Shown here: positions 22,845-29,568 of the stretch, piece by piece
Layout: each line of letters begins with the position of its first letter
Numbering within the stretch: the stretch's first letter is position 1
Source of the DNA: DATGEP01 sp035310125
GTDB taxonomy: Bacteria; Chloroflexota; Ktedonobacteria; Ktedonobacterales; JADMIN01
NCBI GenBank assembly: GCA_035310125.1
Contig: DATGEP010000125.1
Span: 1 to 31,631, forward strand
Length of the DNA stretch: 31,631 nucleotides
Reading direction: 5' to 3'
Made by a program: the position numbers and the translations under genes
The notes under the pieces: model-generated
What the model saw: the letters and a program-made list of their open reading frames with translations, nothing else
Databases searched by the model: none
Told to the model about the DNA's origin: nothing

Positions 22845-23876
22845 CTATCGCAGCCAGTCTTCGTCGTCGCCCAGCTCCACGGGGCGGGAATCCCAGGGCT
22901 TGAAATTGCTGGATGACGCGGCGGGATCGAGCGAGCCACTGGCGCGTTCGCGTTGTGGGGGAAGATTCTTCGCTACGATGGCAGCCGCGTTGGGTGGGAT
23001 GGCCATCGTCGGCACGGCGGCAACGGCGGCGCGTACGGGGTCGGGCGGCAACGGCGGCGGCGGAACATTATCGGGAACGGGTGGCGGGACCACCATGCCA
23101 CCAGGCGCCATGCCAGGAATGGCGCTGGCAGCGGGGTATCCCTGTGGCGGCTGGCCGGCGTACATCGGATGCATCGGGACGGGCTGCTGTGGCGCGACGC
23201 CCATCATCGCCAGGAAGCGCGCCGCGTTGGCCTGTGGATTGGCGGCGAATTCGACGAATGCGCGAGCGCGATTGGTGATTGCCTGCCAGTTGCCGCGCTC
23301 CACGAGCACACGTGGCACCAGGAGCGTGCCGAGTGCGAGGGTGCGAATGGGGAGCTGGATATACTCGCTCATGTTTTCGGCAGTGAAGCCGCCGGAGACC
23401 TGCAAGCTGACGTGTGTAAGCTGGCGCAGCAACGCGCGGACGTACATCGGGCCGCCGAGCGCCTCTGCTGGGAAGACCTTGACCATTTCGGCGCCGGCAC
23501 GCTGCGCGGCGATGATCTCAGTCGGTGTGAGGGCGCCCAGAATGCACGCGACGTTCGCGTCGCGACAAATGGGAATCAGATCCGACTCCAGGATGGGAGA
23601 GGCGATGAAGCGGGCGCCGCACGAAATGGCTTCCGTCGCCTGGCGGGTGTCCAGCACGGCGCCGGCGCCAACCAGCACATCCCGGCGAATGGCGCAATGC
23701 GTCAGGATCTCATTGGCGCCGGGGATGGTGAGCGAAATCTCGATAGTGGAGATGCCAGCGGCGGCCAGCGCGTCCACCACGCCGAGCGCCTGGATAGCCG
23801 TCTCGGTGCGGACTTCGGCCACCAGCCGGCGGCGTTCCATTAACGTGACCATCTCGCGTGGAATCATGCGGCTTTC
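22845..23876 (-). CDS. KDPG/KHG aldolase-like protein with Pro-rich C-terminal extension
   Basis: The first 205 or so residues form a class I aldolase of the Eda family, which splits 2-keto-3-deoxy-6-phosphogluconate or 4-hydroxy-2-oxoglutarate. The Schiff-base Lys130 is in VKVFPAE and the general base Glu43 in TIEISLT, close to Lys133 and Glu45 of E. coli Eda. GAGAVLD and GGFTAENMSEY are also typical. From about residue 212 a 130-residue tail rich in Pro, Gly, Met and Ala is appended, unknown in normal aldolases of about 210 residues. The ATG at 23876 follows AAGGAAGGG by ten bases; a frame open to 23939 lacks a site. The SDR gene follows. Confidence 0.88.
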   Translation of the reverse strand, partial: ESRMIPREMVTLMERRRLVAEVRTETAIQALGVVDALAAAGISTIEISLTIPGANEILTHCAIRRDVLVGAGAVLDTRQATEAISCGARFIASPILESDLIPICRDANVACILGALTPTEIIAAQRAGAEMVKVFPAEALGGPMYVRALLRQLTHVSLQVSGGFTAENMSEYIQLPIRTLALGTLLVPRVLVERGNWQAITNRARAFVEFAANPQANAARFLAMMGVAPQQPVPMHPMYAGQPPQGYPAASAIPGMAPGGMVVPPPVPDNVPPPPLPPDPVRAAVAAVPTMAIPPNAAAIVAKNLPPQRERASGSLDPAASSSNFKPWDSRPVELGDDEDWLR

Positions 23877-23928
23877 GCCCTTCCTTCGGTGTGATATGCG
23901 GCGCTCGTGTCGTCTCCGCCGGTGCCTC

Positions 23929-23958
23929 CATACTACCATGCGCGCATACTACCACGCG
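23929..23958. repeat. Tandem CATACTACCAYGCG repeat in aldolase upstream region
   Basis: CATACTACCATGCG (23929-23942) and CATACTACCACGCG (23945-23958) are repeated with a 16-base period, 50-80 bases before the aldolase start. They may be operator half-sites for a regulator of the aldolase-SDR pair. The regulator is not identified. Confidence 0.5.
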
Positions 23959-24055
23959 CTCCATTGACATACCTATGGGCGCGGTACTTGCCGGGACGCC
24001 CTTCCCGGCGGCGAGAGAGAGAACCATCCCCAGTAGGGGGACGCATACCTGGCGA

Positions 24056-24206
24056 GATGGTCTCCTGTACCGCTCTTATCGGGGACCATCCACGACGGAT
24101 GCGTTCTCTGCCGGCAGATGGCCCCCACTGTCGCTGGTGGGGGTCGCGCCACTATAATCTCCAGAGTGGCGCCCATGCGGGTGTGCCGCATCCACAGTGG
24201 AGATTA
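24056..24206 (+). promoter_or_regulatory. Palindrome-rich promoter/leader of the hydrolase gene
   Basis: This stretch holds a TATAAT -10 (24153-24158) and several inverted repeats: GATGGTCTCC/GGGGACCATC (24056-24065, 24081-24090), CCCCCAC/GTGGGGG (24122-24128, 24137-24143), GCGCCACT/AGTGGCGC (24146-24153, 24165-24172), ATGCGG/CCGCAT (24175-24180, 24186-24191) and TAATCTCCA/TGGAGATTA (24155-24163, 24198-24206). The last overlaps both the -10 and the ribosome binding site. Operator or leader-RNA control is possible. No gene lies in 23877-24210. Confidence 0.5.
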
Positions 24207-24210
24207 CCCC

Positions 24211-24861
24211 ATGCCTCAGCTTCAAGCGATTGATATTCCCGCCCCGCACGGTATCCTCGAAGGACTGCTGCGGCTGCCTGATCCCGGCGCCGCCCCCCCT
24301 ATGGCCGCGCTGGTCTGCCACCCCCATCCCCAATTCGGCGGCACAATGCATAACAAGGTCGTCTTCCGCATAGCGCAGGCGCTGGGCGAGCTAGGGCTAC
24401 CTGTGTTGCGCTTCAACTTTCGCGGCGTGGGCCGCAGCACCGGCACATACGACGAGGGGCGCGGCGAAGGCGACGATGTGCGCGCCGCGCTGGCCGCGCT
24501 GGCCGCGCGGTATCCGAACCTGCCGCTGTGCCTTGCGGGCTTCTCATTCGGGTCGTGGATAGGGCTGCCTATCGGATGTGCCGACTCGCGGGTCACCCAG
24601 CTCATCGGTGTCGGAGTGCCGGTGGCGCTCCTCAGCACCGATGAGCTCGCGGGCTGCTCGAAGTCGAAGCTAATCGTGCAGGGCGAGCGGGATGAGTACG
24701 GACCGCTCGCGGCGCTGCTATCCTGGTACGAGCGCCTGCCTGATCTGAAGCGGATTACGATTATTCCCGGCGCGGATCACTTTTTCACTGAGTATCAGCA
24801 GCAGCTTTCCGACGCTATTTTGGCCTATTTCCGCTCCGGCGCCTCCGCGCTTGGCGCGTAG
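24211..24861 (+). CDS. Alpha/beta hydrolase, dienelactone hydrolase-like
   Basis: This 216-residue cytoplasmic alpha/beta hydrolase belongs to the small group often annotated as an acyl-CoA-thioesterase/DLH-like protein. CHPHPQFGGTMHNKV (about residues 36-50) is the hallmark oxyanion loop. LRFNFRGVGRSTG, LAGFSFGSWIG with the nucleophile elbow GFSFG (Ser near residue 111), and PGADHFF with the catalytic His near 190 follow. The usual Asp is probably in GERDEYGP. GTGGAG lies eight bases before the ATG. An upstream ATG at 24118 is in frame but inside the promoter region. The substrate is unknown; family members are often esterases. Confidence 0.9.
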   Translation: MPQLQAIDIPAPHGILEGLLRLPDPGAAPPMAALVCHPHPQFGGTMHNKVVFRIAQALGELGLPVLRFNFRGVGRSTGTYDEGRGEGDDVRAALAALAARYPNLPLCLAGFSFGSWIGLPIGCADSRVTQLIGVGVPVALLSTDELAGCSKSKLIVQGERDEYGPLAALLSWYERLPDLKRITIIPGADHFFTEYQQQLSDAILAYFRSGASALGA

Positions 24862-24886
24862 GATGGCGCTGGCATTGAAAAAATGC

Positions 24887-24915
24887 TAGACGGAGCGTAG
24901 ACGTTGCACTACATT
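24887..24915 (+). promoter_or_regulatory. Candidate carH promoter with 11-bp phased TAGACG repeats
   Basis: TAGACG at 24887-24892 and again at 24898-24903 are exactly 11 bases apart. The first sits as a -35 (four of six consensus matches) to a TACATT -10 at 24910-24915 with 17-base spacing. Thermus CarH binds direct repeats of 11 bp overlapping a -35, so this could be an autoregulatory operator. This is inference from spacing and position only. Confidence 0.45.
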
Positions 24916-24969
24916 AATTGCGTTAAGATCGCTTCGAAGATGCGATGAGCCCAGAAGAGTGGTGTTGGA

Positions 24970-26007
24970 ATGGACAGCAGGACATCAATTATGCTCATCG
25001 GGAGAGAGCCACGGCTGCAGCCGCCCGCGCTAGATGCCTATTCAGATCTGCCGCTTTATAACACGAAGGCGGTTGTCCATGCGACTGGTGTGCCGGCGCC
25101 AACGCTGCGCGCCTGGGAGCGACGCTACGGAATTCTTTCACCCCGGCGCGGTGAGAACGACTACCGGCTCTATTCCGAGCGCGACATGATGATGGTGGGT
25201 TGGCTGCGCGAGCGTGTGGAGAGCGGCATGACGATCAGTCAAGCCATTGCTCTTTTGCGCAGCATGGAGCCGGCGCGCCGTCGTAAGAGCCGGGGTCGTG
25301 GTGCGCATGCTGGGACATCATCTTCCGCCGGGGAACCAATGGGGGCTTCGGGACCTACACTGGAGCGATTGGCGCTCCCGGATCTGGAATATACATTGCT
25401 ACAACGGTTTGCCGCGTTGGACGAGCCAGGCGCCATACGCACGATTACTCAGGCGCTGGCAGTGTATGCTGTAGAAGACGTATGCCTCGACCTGCTTACG
25501 CCGGTGCTCGCGGATATCGGGCGGCATTGGGCCGCGGGGGATTTGACGGTGACGGTCGAACATTTCGCCACTGGCGTGATTCGTGCGCAGCTCGAAGGTC
25601 TGTTTCGGTCAACGGCGGCCCATGAGGATGGGCCACTGACACTGGTGGGGTGCGCGCCGGGCGACCTGCACGAAATTGGGCCGCTCATGGTGGCGTTCTT
25701 CTTGCGCCGGGCAGGCGTACATGTCGCGTTTCTGGGGCAAAATGTGGAATCAGCGCATCTCATGGCAACGGTCGCCGCGCTCCATCCAGTCTGTGTGATT
25801 CTGTCGGCCAGCATGGCTACCGAAGTCGCACAGATACGCGACCTTGGCATGCGATTGAGCGCGATGGGACCGCGAGCGCCTCTCTTCTGTTTTGGTGGCC
25901 GTGCCTTCAACGATACGCCAGAGCTGGCGCACGATGTGCCGGGAGTGTTCCTCGCTGGAGACGCACGCGCAGCCGCGGGCGAAATCAAGAAGCGAATGGC
26001 GGGCTGA
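24970..26007 (+). CDS. CarH-like B12-dependent photoreceptor repressor (MerR family)
   Basis: This 345-residue regulator has a MerR-type helix-turn-helix (about residues 29-98; TLRAWERRYGILSPRR is the recognition region). A disordered linker follows, then a helical B12-binding cap, then a cobalamin-binding Rossmann domain. The cap carries W187 plus E197-H198, the W-x9-EH motif that in Thermus CarH (Trp131, Glu141, His142) shields the 5'-deoxyadenosyl group. DLHEIG (His234) matches the DxHxxG lower-ligand site. In the family, AdoB12 in the dark forms a DNA-bound tetramer and light breaks it. Here the same residues suggest light-dependent repression. It is coupled to the next gene by TGATG. The ribosome binding site is weak. 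Confidence 0.92.
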   Translation: MDSRTSIMLIGREPRLQPPALDAYSDLPLYNTKAVVHATGVPAPTLRAWERRYGILSPRRGENDYRLYSERDMMMVGWLRERVESGMTISQAIALLRSMEPARRRKSRGRGAHAGTSSSAGEPMGASGPTLERLALPDLEYTLLQRFAALDEPGAIRTITQALAVYAVEDVCLDLLTPVLADIGRHWAAGDLTVTVEHFATGVIRAQLEGLFRSTAAHEDGPLTLVGCAPGDLHEIGPLMVAFFLRRAGVHVAFLGQNVESAHLMATVAALHPVCVILSASMATEVAQIRDLGMRLSAMGPRAPLFCFGGRAFNDTPELAHDVPGVFLAGDARAAAGEIKKRMAG

Positions 26008-26918
26008 TGCTGATAGAGAAGACCTCGAAGGAAACAACTCTCAAGCGGGAGTCATCGCGGGCCGCGCGACCTTTTCTGGCGCGCGTGCCGCTCTACGCCT
26101 GGGTGGGCGCGGCGCTGAACCTGGCGGCGTGGATTAGCTCATGGGGAGAGATCGGCCCCTGGCAGTACACGTTCTTCGCGCTCTGGCTGGGCTTCATCCT
26201 CGTGCTCGATGGCCTCAATGTCGCCCGCTCCGGCACATCACCGCTGCGGCGGAGCACATGGGGCTTCGTCGGATTGTTCCTCTGCTCCAGCCCGTTCTGG
26301 TGGGTGTTTGAAGGATTGAACGTGCCAGTGCAGAACTGGCATTATCAGTTCGACCACTATTACGCGCCGTTCACCTACTTTCTCATTGCCTCGCTGGATT
26401 TCAGCACAGTGCTTCCAGCGGTCATGGAGATTGCCGAGCTGCTAGCCAGCATTCCAGCGCTCAAGCCGCGCCTCAAGCCACCAGCGGTCGGTCCGCGCGT
26501 TTCGAACCGCTGGGCGGCGGCCTTGCTGGGTATTGGTGTGCTGTCGCTCGCGCTTCCGTTCTTTTTCCCACGCTACGCCTTCCCGTTGGTTTGGCTCTGC
26601 CTCGCCTTCCTGCTCGACCCCATCAATAACCTGGCGCGACGCAAGTCCACGCTTGGCCACCTGCTCGCGCGCGATTGGCGCTTCCTGGTGACGGTTCCAC
26701 TCGCCGGCATCAGCTGTGGCTTCTTCTGGGAGATGTGGAACTACTTCGCGCTACCCAAGTGGTACTACACGGTGCCTTTCGTGGACGCGGCGCCACACCT
26801 GTTCGAGATGCCTTTGCCGGGATTCCTGGGCTATCTCCCTTTCGCCCTGGAGTTATTCGCCATGTATCAGTTCATCTTGCTGGTGCTGGGCAACCGGAAA
26901 GACAATATTGTGATATGA
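26007..26918 (+). CDS. Eight-helix membrane protein coupled to the CarH-like gene
   Basis: This 303-residue integral membrane protein is not recognised. It has eight hydrophobic segments, among them YAWVGAALNLAAWISSW, YTFFALWLGFILVLDGLNV, WAAALLGIGVLSLALPFFF and FALELFAMYQFILLVLG. Trp/Tyr/Phe residues are abundant, with a conserved-looking GFFWEMWNYF and LPKWYY near residues 238-255. The long upstream frame from 25650 overlaps carH; the real start is the ATG at 26007, whose A is shared with the carH stop (TGATG). Translational coupling suggests its level follows that of the regulator. It does not show lycopene cyclase or other carotenoid enzyme motifs, the usual CarH targets. Confidence 0.88.
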   Translation: MLIEKTSKETTLKRESSRAARPFLARVPLYAWVGAALNLAAWISSWGEIGPWQYTFFALWLGFILVLDGLNVARSGTSPLRRSTWGFVGLFLCSSPFWWVFEGLNVPVQNWHYQFDHYYAPFTYFLIASLDFSTVLPAVMEIAELLASIPALKPRLKPPAVGPRVSNRWAAALLGIGVLSLALPFFFPRYAFPLVWLCLAFLLDPINNLARRKSTLGHLLARDWRFLVTVPLAGISCGFFWEMWNYFALPKWYYTVPFVDAAPHLFEMPLPGFLGYLPFALELFAMYQFILLVLGNRKDNIVI

Positions 26919-26960
26919 TGTGGAGTGCGTCGCCGCTGTAAAGGTCTGGCACGCATGAAC

Positions 26961-27012
26961 GAGGGCTGAAGTCGGGGATGTGTCGGCGGATGCTGATGCG
27001 ACTTCAGCCCTC
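26961..27012. repeat. REP-like inverted repeat (14-bp arms)
   Basis: GAGGGCTGAAGTCG (26961-26974) and CGACTTCAGCCCTC (26999-27012) are perfect complements with a 24-base loop. The rest of the 26919-27342 gap holds a smaller palindrome (CGAGACT-CA-AGTCTCG, 27062-27077) and no convincing gene. The first may also end the carH transcript, though no T-run follows. Confidence 0.6.
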
Positions 27013-27342
27013 TGGCGCGCTCTGGCCCACGGCGCGGTCATGGATGGTAAGCGCATATGCACGAGACTCAAGTCTCGATTGCGCGGCGCCCTCCAGCGCT
27101 TGAGAGTCAGCGGCGCCTGTACGTAACGTGTGGCACACCGTGTAGCATAGTTGTCTCCCCTGCGAGAGGCACGACGGTGTATGTCTTGAAATGCGCTCCC
27201 TGGTTGGGCTGCGGCCCACGGGGAAAGCGCACGAAGTGTTTGGAATGAAAGGAACCCGTGATCAGATGGAGCGTACGCCAGGGATGACGCAATATGTGCG
27301 TGGCGAAGGAGCCTCAGATGCTGACATGGGAAACGAGGAACG

Positions 27343-27981
27343 ATGCAGAAAATCGAAACTGTTGTGGGTGGAGTGTGGGGTTCTGGAATCGCGCAAACCG
27401 CTCCAAGGCGGAGCCTTACGACACACCCAATTATAGGCGTGGATTGTGACGGGGTGCTGGCGTCGGATCGCCTGTTGTGGCAACGTCTACGTGAGCGTTT
27501 CCCTGAGCACATACCCGCCCGGTATGAGGAGCTAGCCACCTTCGAGTGGCCACGCGCGACGCCGGAGACGGCGGCGCTCTGCCTTGAGCTGAGCGCAGAT
27601 CCGCAATTCGCGGTGCAGCTCGCGCCAATGCCGCACATGGCCGAGGCGCTACGTGCCCTGGCGGAGCGTGACTATACCATTTACATCATTACGGCGCGGC
27701 CAGAATCCGTGCGCGGGGCAACGCGCCGCTGGCTACGGCACCACGGCGTCTCCGACTACGTGGCCAATATCCATTGCGTTGAGAGTGGACTGGCAAAGGT
27801 GCCATTGGCGCTCGCGCTGGGTTGCGAGGCATTCGTCGAGGACAACTACACCACCGCGGAGGCGATGGGTGCCGCATCCATCCGCAGCTACCTGCTGGAC
27901 GCGCCGTATAACCGCGCGCCTAACCAGCACAGCATTCGCGTGCGTGGCTGGCGTGCTTTGCTAGAGCGCCGAATAGCGTAG
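27343..27981 (+). CDS. HAD superfamily phosphatase (NT5C-like 5' nucleotidase)
   Basis: This 212-residue haloacid dehalogenase-fold protein carries VDCDGVL with nucleophile Asp34 and acid Asp36, motif II in YIITARPE, a Lys in GLAKVPL, and the motif IV acid pair in FVEDNYTT. The overall shape resembles the NT5C/NagD-like 5' nucleotidase group, which removes phosphate from nucleotides or similar small molecules. The substrate is not known. GAGGAACG precedes the ATG. About 27 residues lie before the conserved core, so a later start is possible. No operon partner follows. Confidence 0.88.
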   Translation: MQKIETVVGGVWGSGIAQTAPRRSLTTHPIIGVDCDGVLASDRLLWQRLRERFPEHIPARYEELATFEWPRATPETAALCLELSADPQFAVQLAPMPHMAEALRALAERDYTIYIITARPESVRGATRRWLRHHGVSDYVANIHCVESGLAKVPLALALGCEAFVEDNYTTAEAMGAASIRSYLLDAPYNRAPNQHSIRVRGWRALLERRIA

Positions 27982-28150
27982 GGGGAGAGGAGCCTGGCGG
28001 CGCCGACATGGACCAGCGGCAGGTCGTGCGCCGCTTCCCGCACCGTCTTCCAGCAGGCGGCATGACGACTCTACCGCTGCTCTAGCCCACGCCGGCGGGC
28101 TTAGTGGCCGACGGCCCCCAGGCGCGGCTTTAATGGTGCATCCGGCAAGT

Positions 28151-28912
28151 TCACGCAACTGCGGGCACCAGTCCAATGCCAGCTTGCCGACGTGGTCGCT
28201 GGCGCCGCCGACGGCCCCAGATAAATGGATGCTTGTAGGCATTCCAGTAGGCCGTCCGGCCGCGACGGCCCGGCAGAGCTCAGCCCAGGTCTCGAAGCGG
28301 CGGCCTTTGAGCGCCAGCGAGCGCAGGATCTTCCACCACGGTTCGATCAGATTGAGGTAGGCCGCGTAGGTGGGCTGAAAGACGACCTCCCAGCGCGGAT
28401 GCGTCAGCAGGAAGAACAGCACTTCGACCACGCGGATGCGTGCTGAGGTTATCCAGGATGGCATAGACGCGCTCGGCGTCGGCCGGCAGCCAAGCCGTCC
28501 ACCTGCTCCAAGAAGTCCACCCAGTTGGCGATGGTGCGCCGCGGATAGGGCCGCGTGTAGGTGTCGCCAGTGGCGGCCCGAAACGCCCCGAAGATGTAGC
28601 CCTTCTCACGGCGCCCATAGTCAATCTCCTGGCGCGCACGTCCAGCCGGTCGGCGCAGTGGTGCGGGCACGGGCTCAGCCACGACCAGGCGCTGCCCGTG
28701 CCAGCTCTTGGCCGCTTTTGGTCCCATCTCGTCAAGACACACGACGCTGTCCTCCGGCGGCGAGATATAGAGGGTTGCTATCGCCCCCTTTTCTAGGCAA
28801 ACTCGGGATCGACCCGCTCACCGAACCGACTCTCCTGCTTGCGCCCGCGCAAGCCCTCGGTCATCAACACCTTATTCAGCCGACTGCGCCGGAAGAAAGT
28901 AAAGGTAGCAGA
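28151..28912 (-). pseudogene. Decayed IS630 family transposase
   Basis: Pieces of one DDE transposase lie in different frames in family order on the minus strand. RSRLNKVLMTEGL and RKQESRFGERVDPEFA are followed by a TAG stop, then come CLDEMGPKAAKSWHG (first Asp), VYAILDNLSTH (second Asp), YAAYLNLIEPWWKILRSLALKG (with the Glu) and the end RRRQRPRRQAGIGLV, stopping at 28151. At least four frameshifts and one nonsense codon separate them, and the N-terminal DNA-binding domain is gone. The original terminal repeats are not evident. It cannot encode an active enzyme. The flank 27982-28150 holds nothing recognised. Confidence 0.9.
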
Positions 28913-28917
28913 TGCGA

Positions 28918-29565
28918 CTATCTATGCTTGAGTTGCTCGACTACGTAGCCCTTGTTTTCGCCAGCCGCCACGAACAATCTCGGCCACGTTCCGAAGACCA
29001 CGACACGACCCGCATCACCATTCACCAGAGTCTCAAGCATCAAACAAGGGCAGTCGAGGGGCGGAAAAGTCATGCCGACGGCATGCCGAAATCCGCGTTC
29101 GAACACGTCACCTGCGGCGCGGAGGTCTGCATCTGAGCAACTTGTGTAGGTCCAATAGTTCAAAACGACAAGGTCGAGTGTCGGCCGCAACTCCTTGCCC
29201 ATTACCAGCAGGTTTTGAGCTTTTGGCGCGAGTGAGCGCCCCGAATAGCGTTCAAACTCGATGAGACACTTCACGTCGGACGTGCCGCGTCGAAACCACA
29301 CAGCGTCGGGGCGTTTCGCACCTTCACCGGTCAGCAGCTTGTCCAGGCGATCAAAGATCGGTGAGTCGCATACTGGCGTGTAGCCCAGCCGGTCTCCTAC
29401 CAGGACCAAAGCGGACAGCATGTAGGCATGCAGGGAGCCATCATCTATGCCAGTCACAAACATAGACTGATAGATTGCAGGCAAGAACGTTGGATCGCGC
29501 AACGCGGCTATCAATCGCTGCGCAAGGTCGCTGCCGGCGCGAAGGGAAGCGACTGGATCCGACAT
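28918..29565 (-). CDS. Unknown protein, possible PD-(D/E)XK nuclease fold
   Basis: This 215-residue protein follows the HerA-like gene by three bases and has AAGGA seven bases before its ATG. A possible PD-(D/E)XK core is visible: RPDAVW supplies Asp87, CLIEFERYSG supplies Glu103 and Glu105, and Lys115 lies in the next helix (APKAQNLL). LDLVVLNYWTY would be the following strand. The FERY-KxxNLL spacing resembles small restriction-like nucleases of the same fold. Function is inferred, not shown. The C-terminal half is unrecognised. It ends six bases before the transposase remnant, so the neighbourhood may be mobile or recombined. Confidence 0.72.
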   Translation of the reverse strand: MSDPVASLRAGSDLAQRLIAALRDPTFLPAIYQSMFVTGIDDGSLHAYMLSALVLVGDRLGYTPVCDSPIFDRLDKLLTGEGAKRPDAVWFRRGTSDVKCLIEFERYSGRSLAPKAQNLLVMGKELRPTLDLVVLNYWTYTSCSDADLRAAGDVFERGFRHAVGMTFPPLDCPCLMLETLVNGDAGRVVVFGTWPRLFVAAGENKGYVVEQLKHR

Positions 29566-29568
29566 AGC

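Noticed and set aside
22762..23967. Plus-strand frame of 401 residues
   Set aside because: It is antisense to the KDPG-aldolase-like gene, whose catalytic residues are clear.
27013..27342. Several short plus and minus frames
   Set aside because: They lack ribosome binding sites and motifs and overlap one another. I saw no CRISPR array or recognisable riboswitch here.
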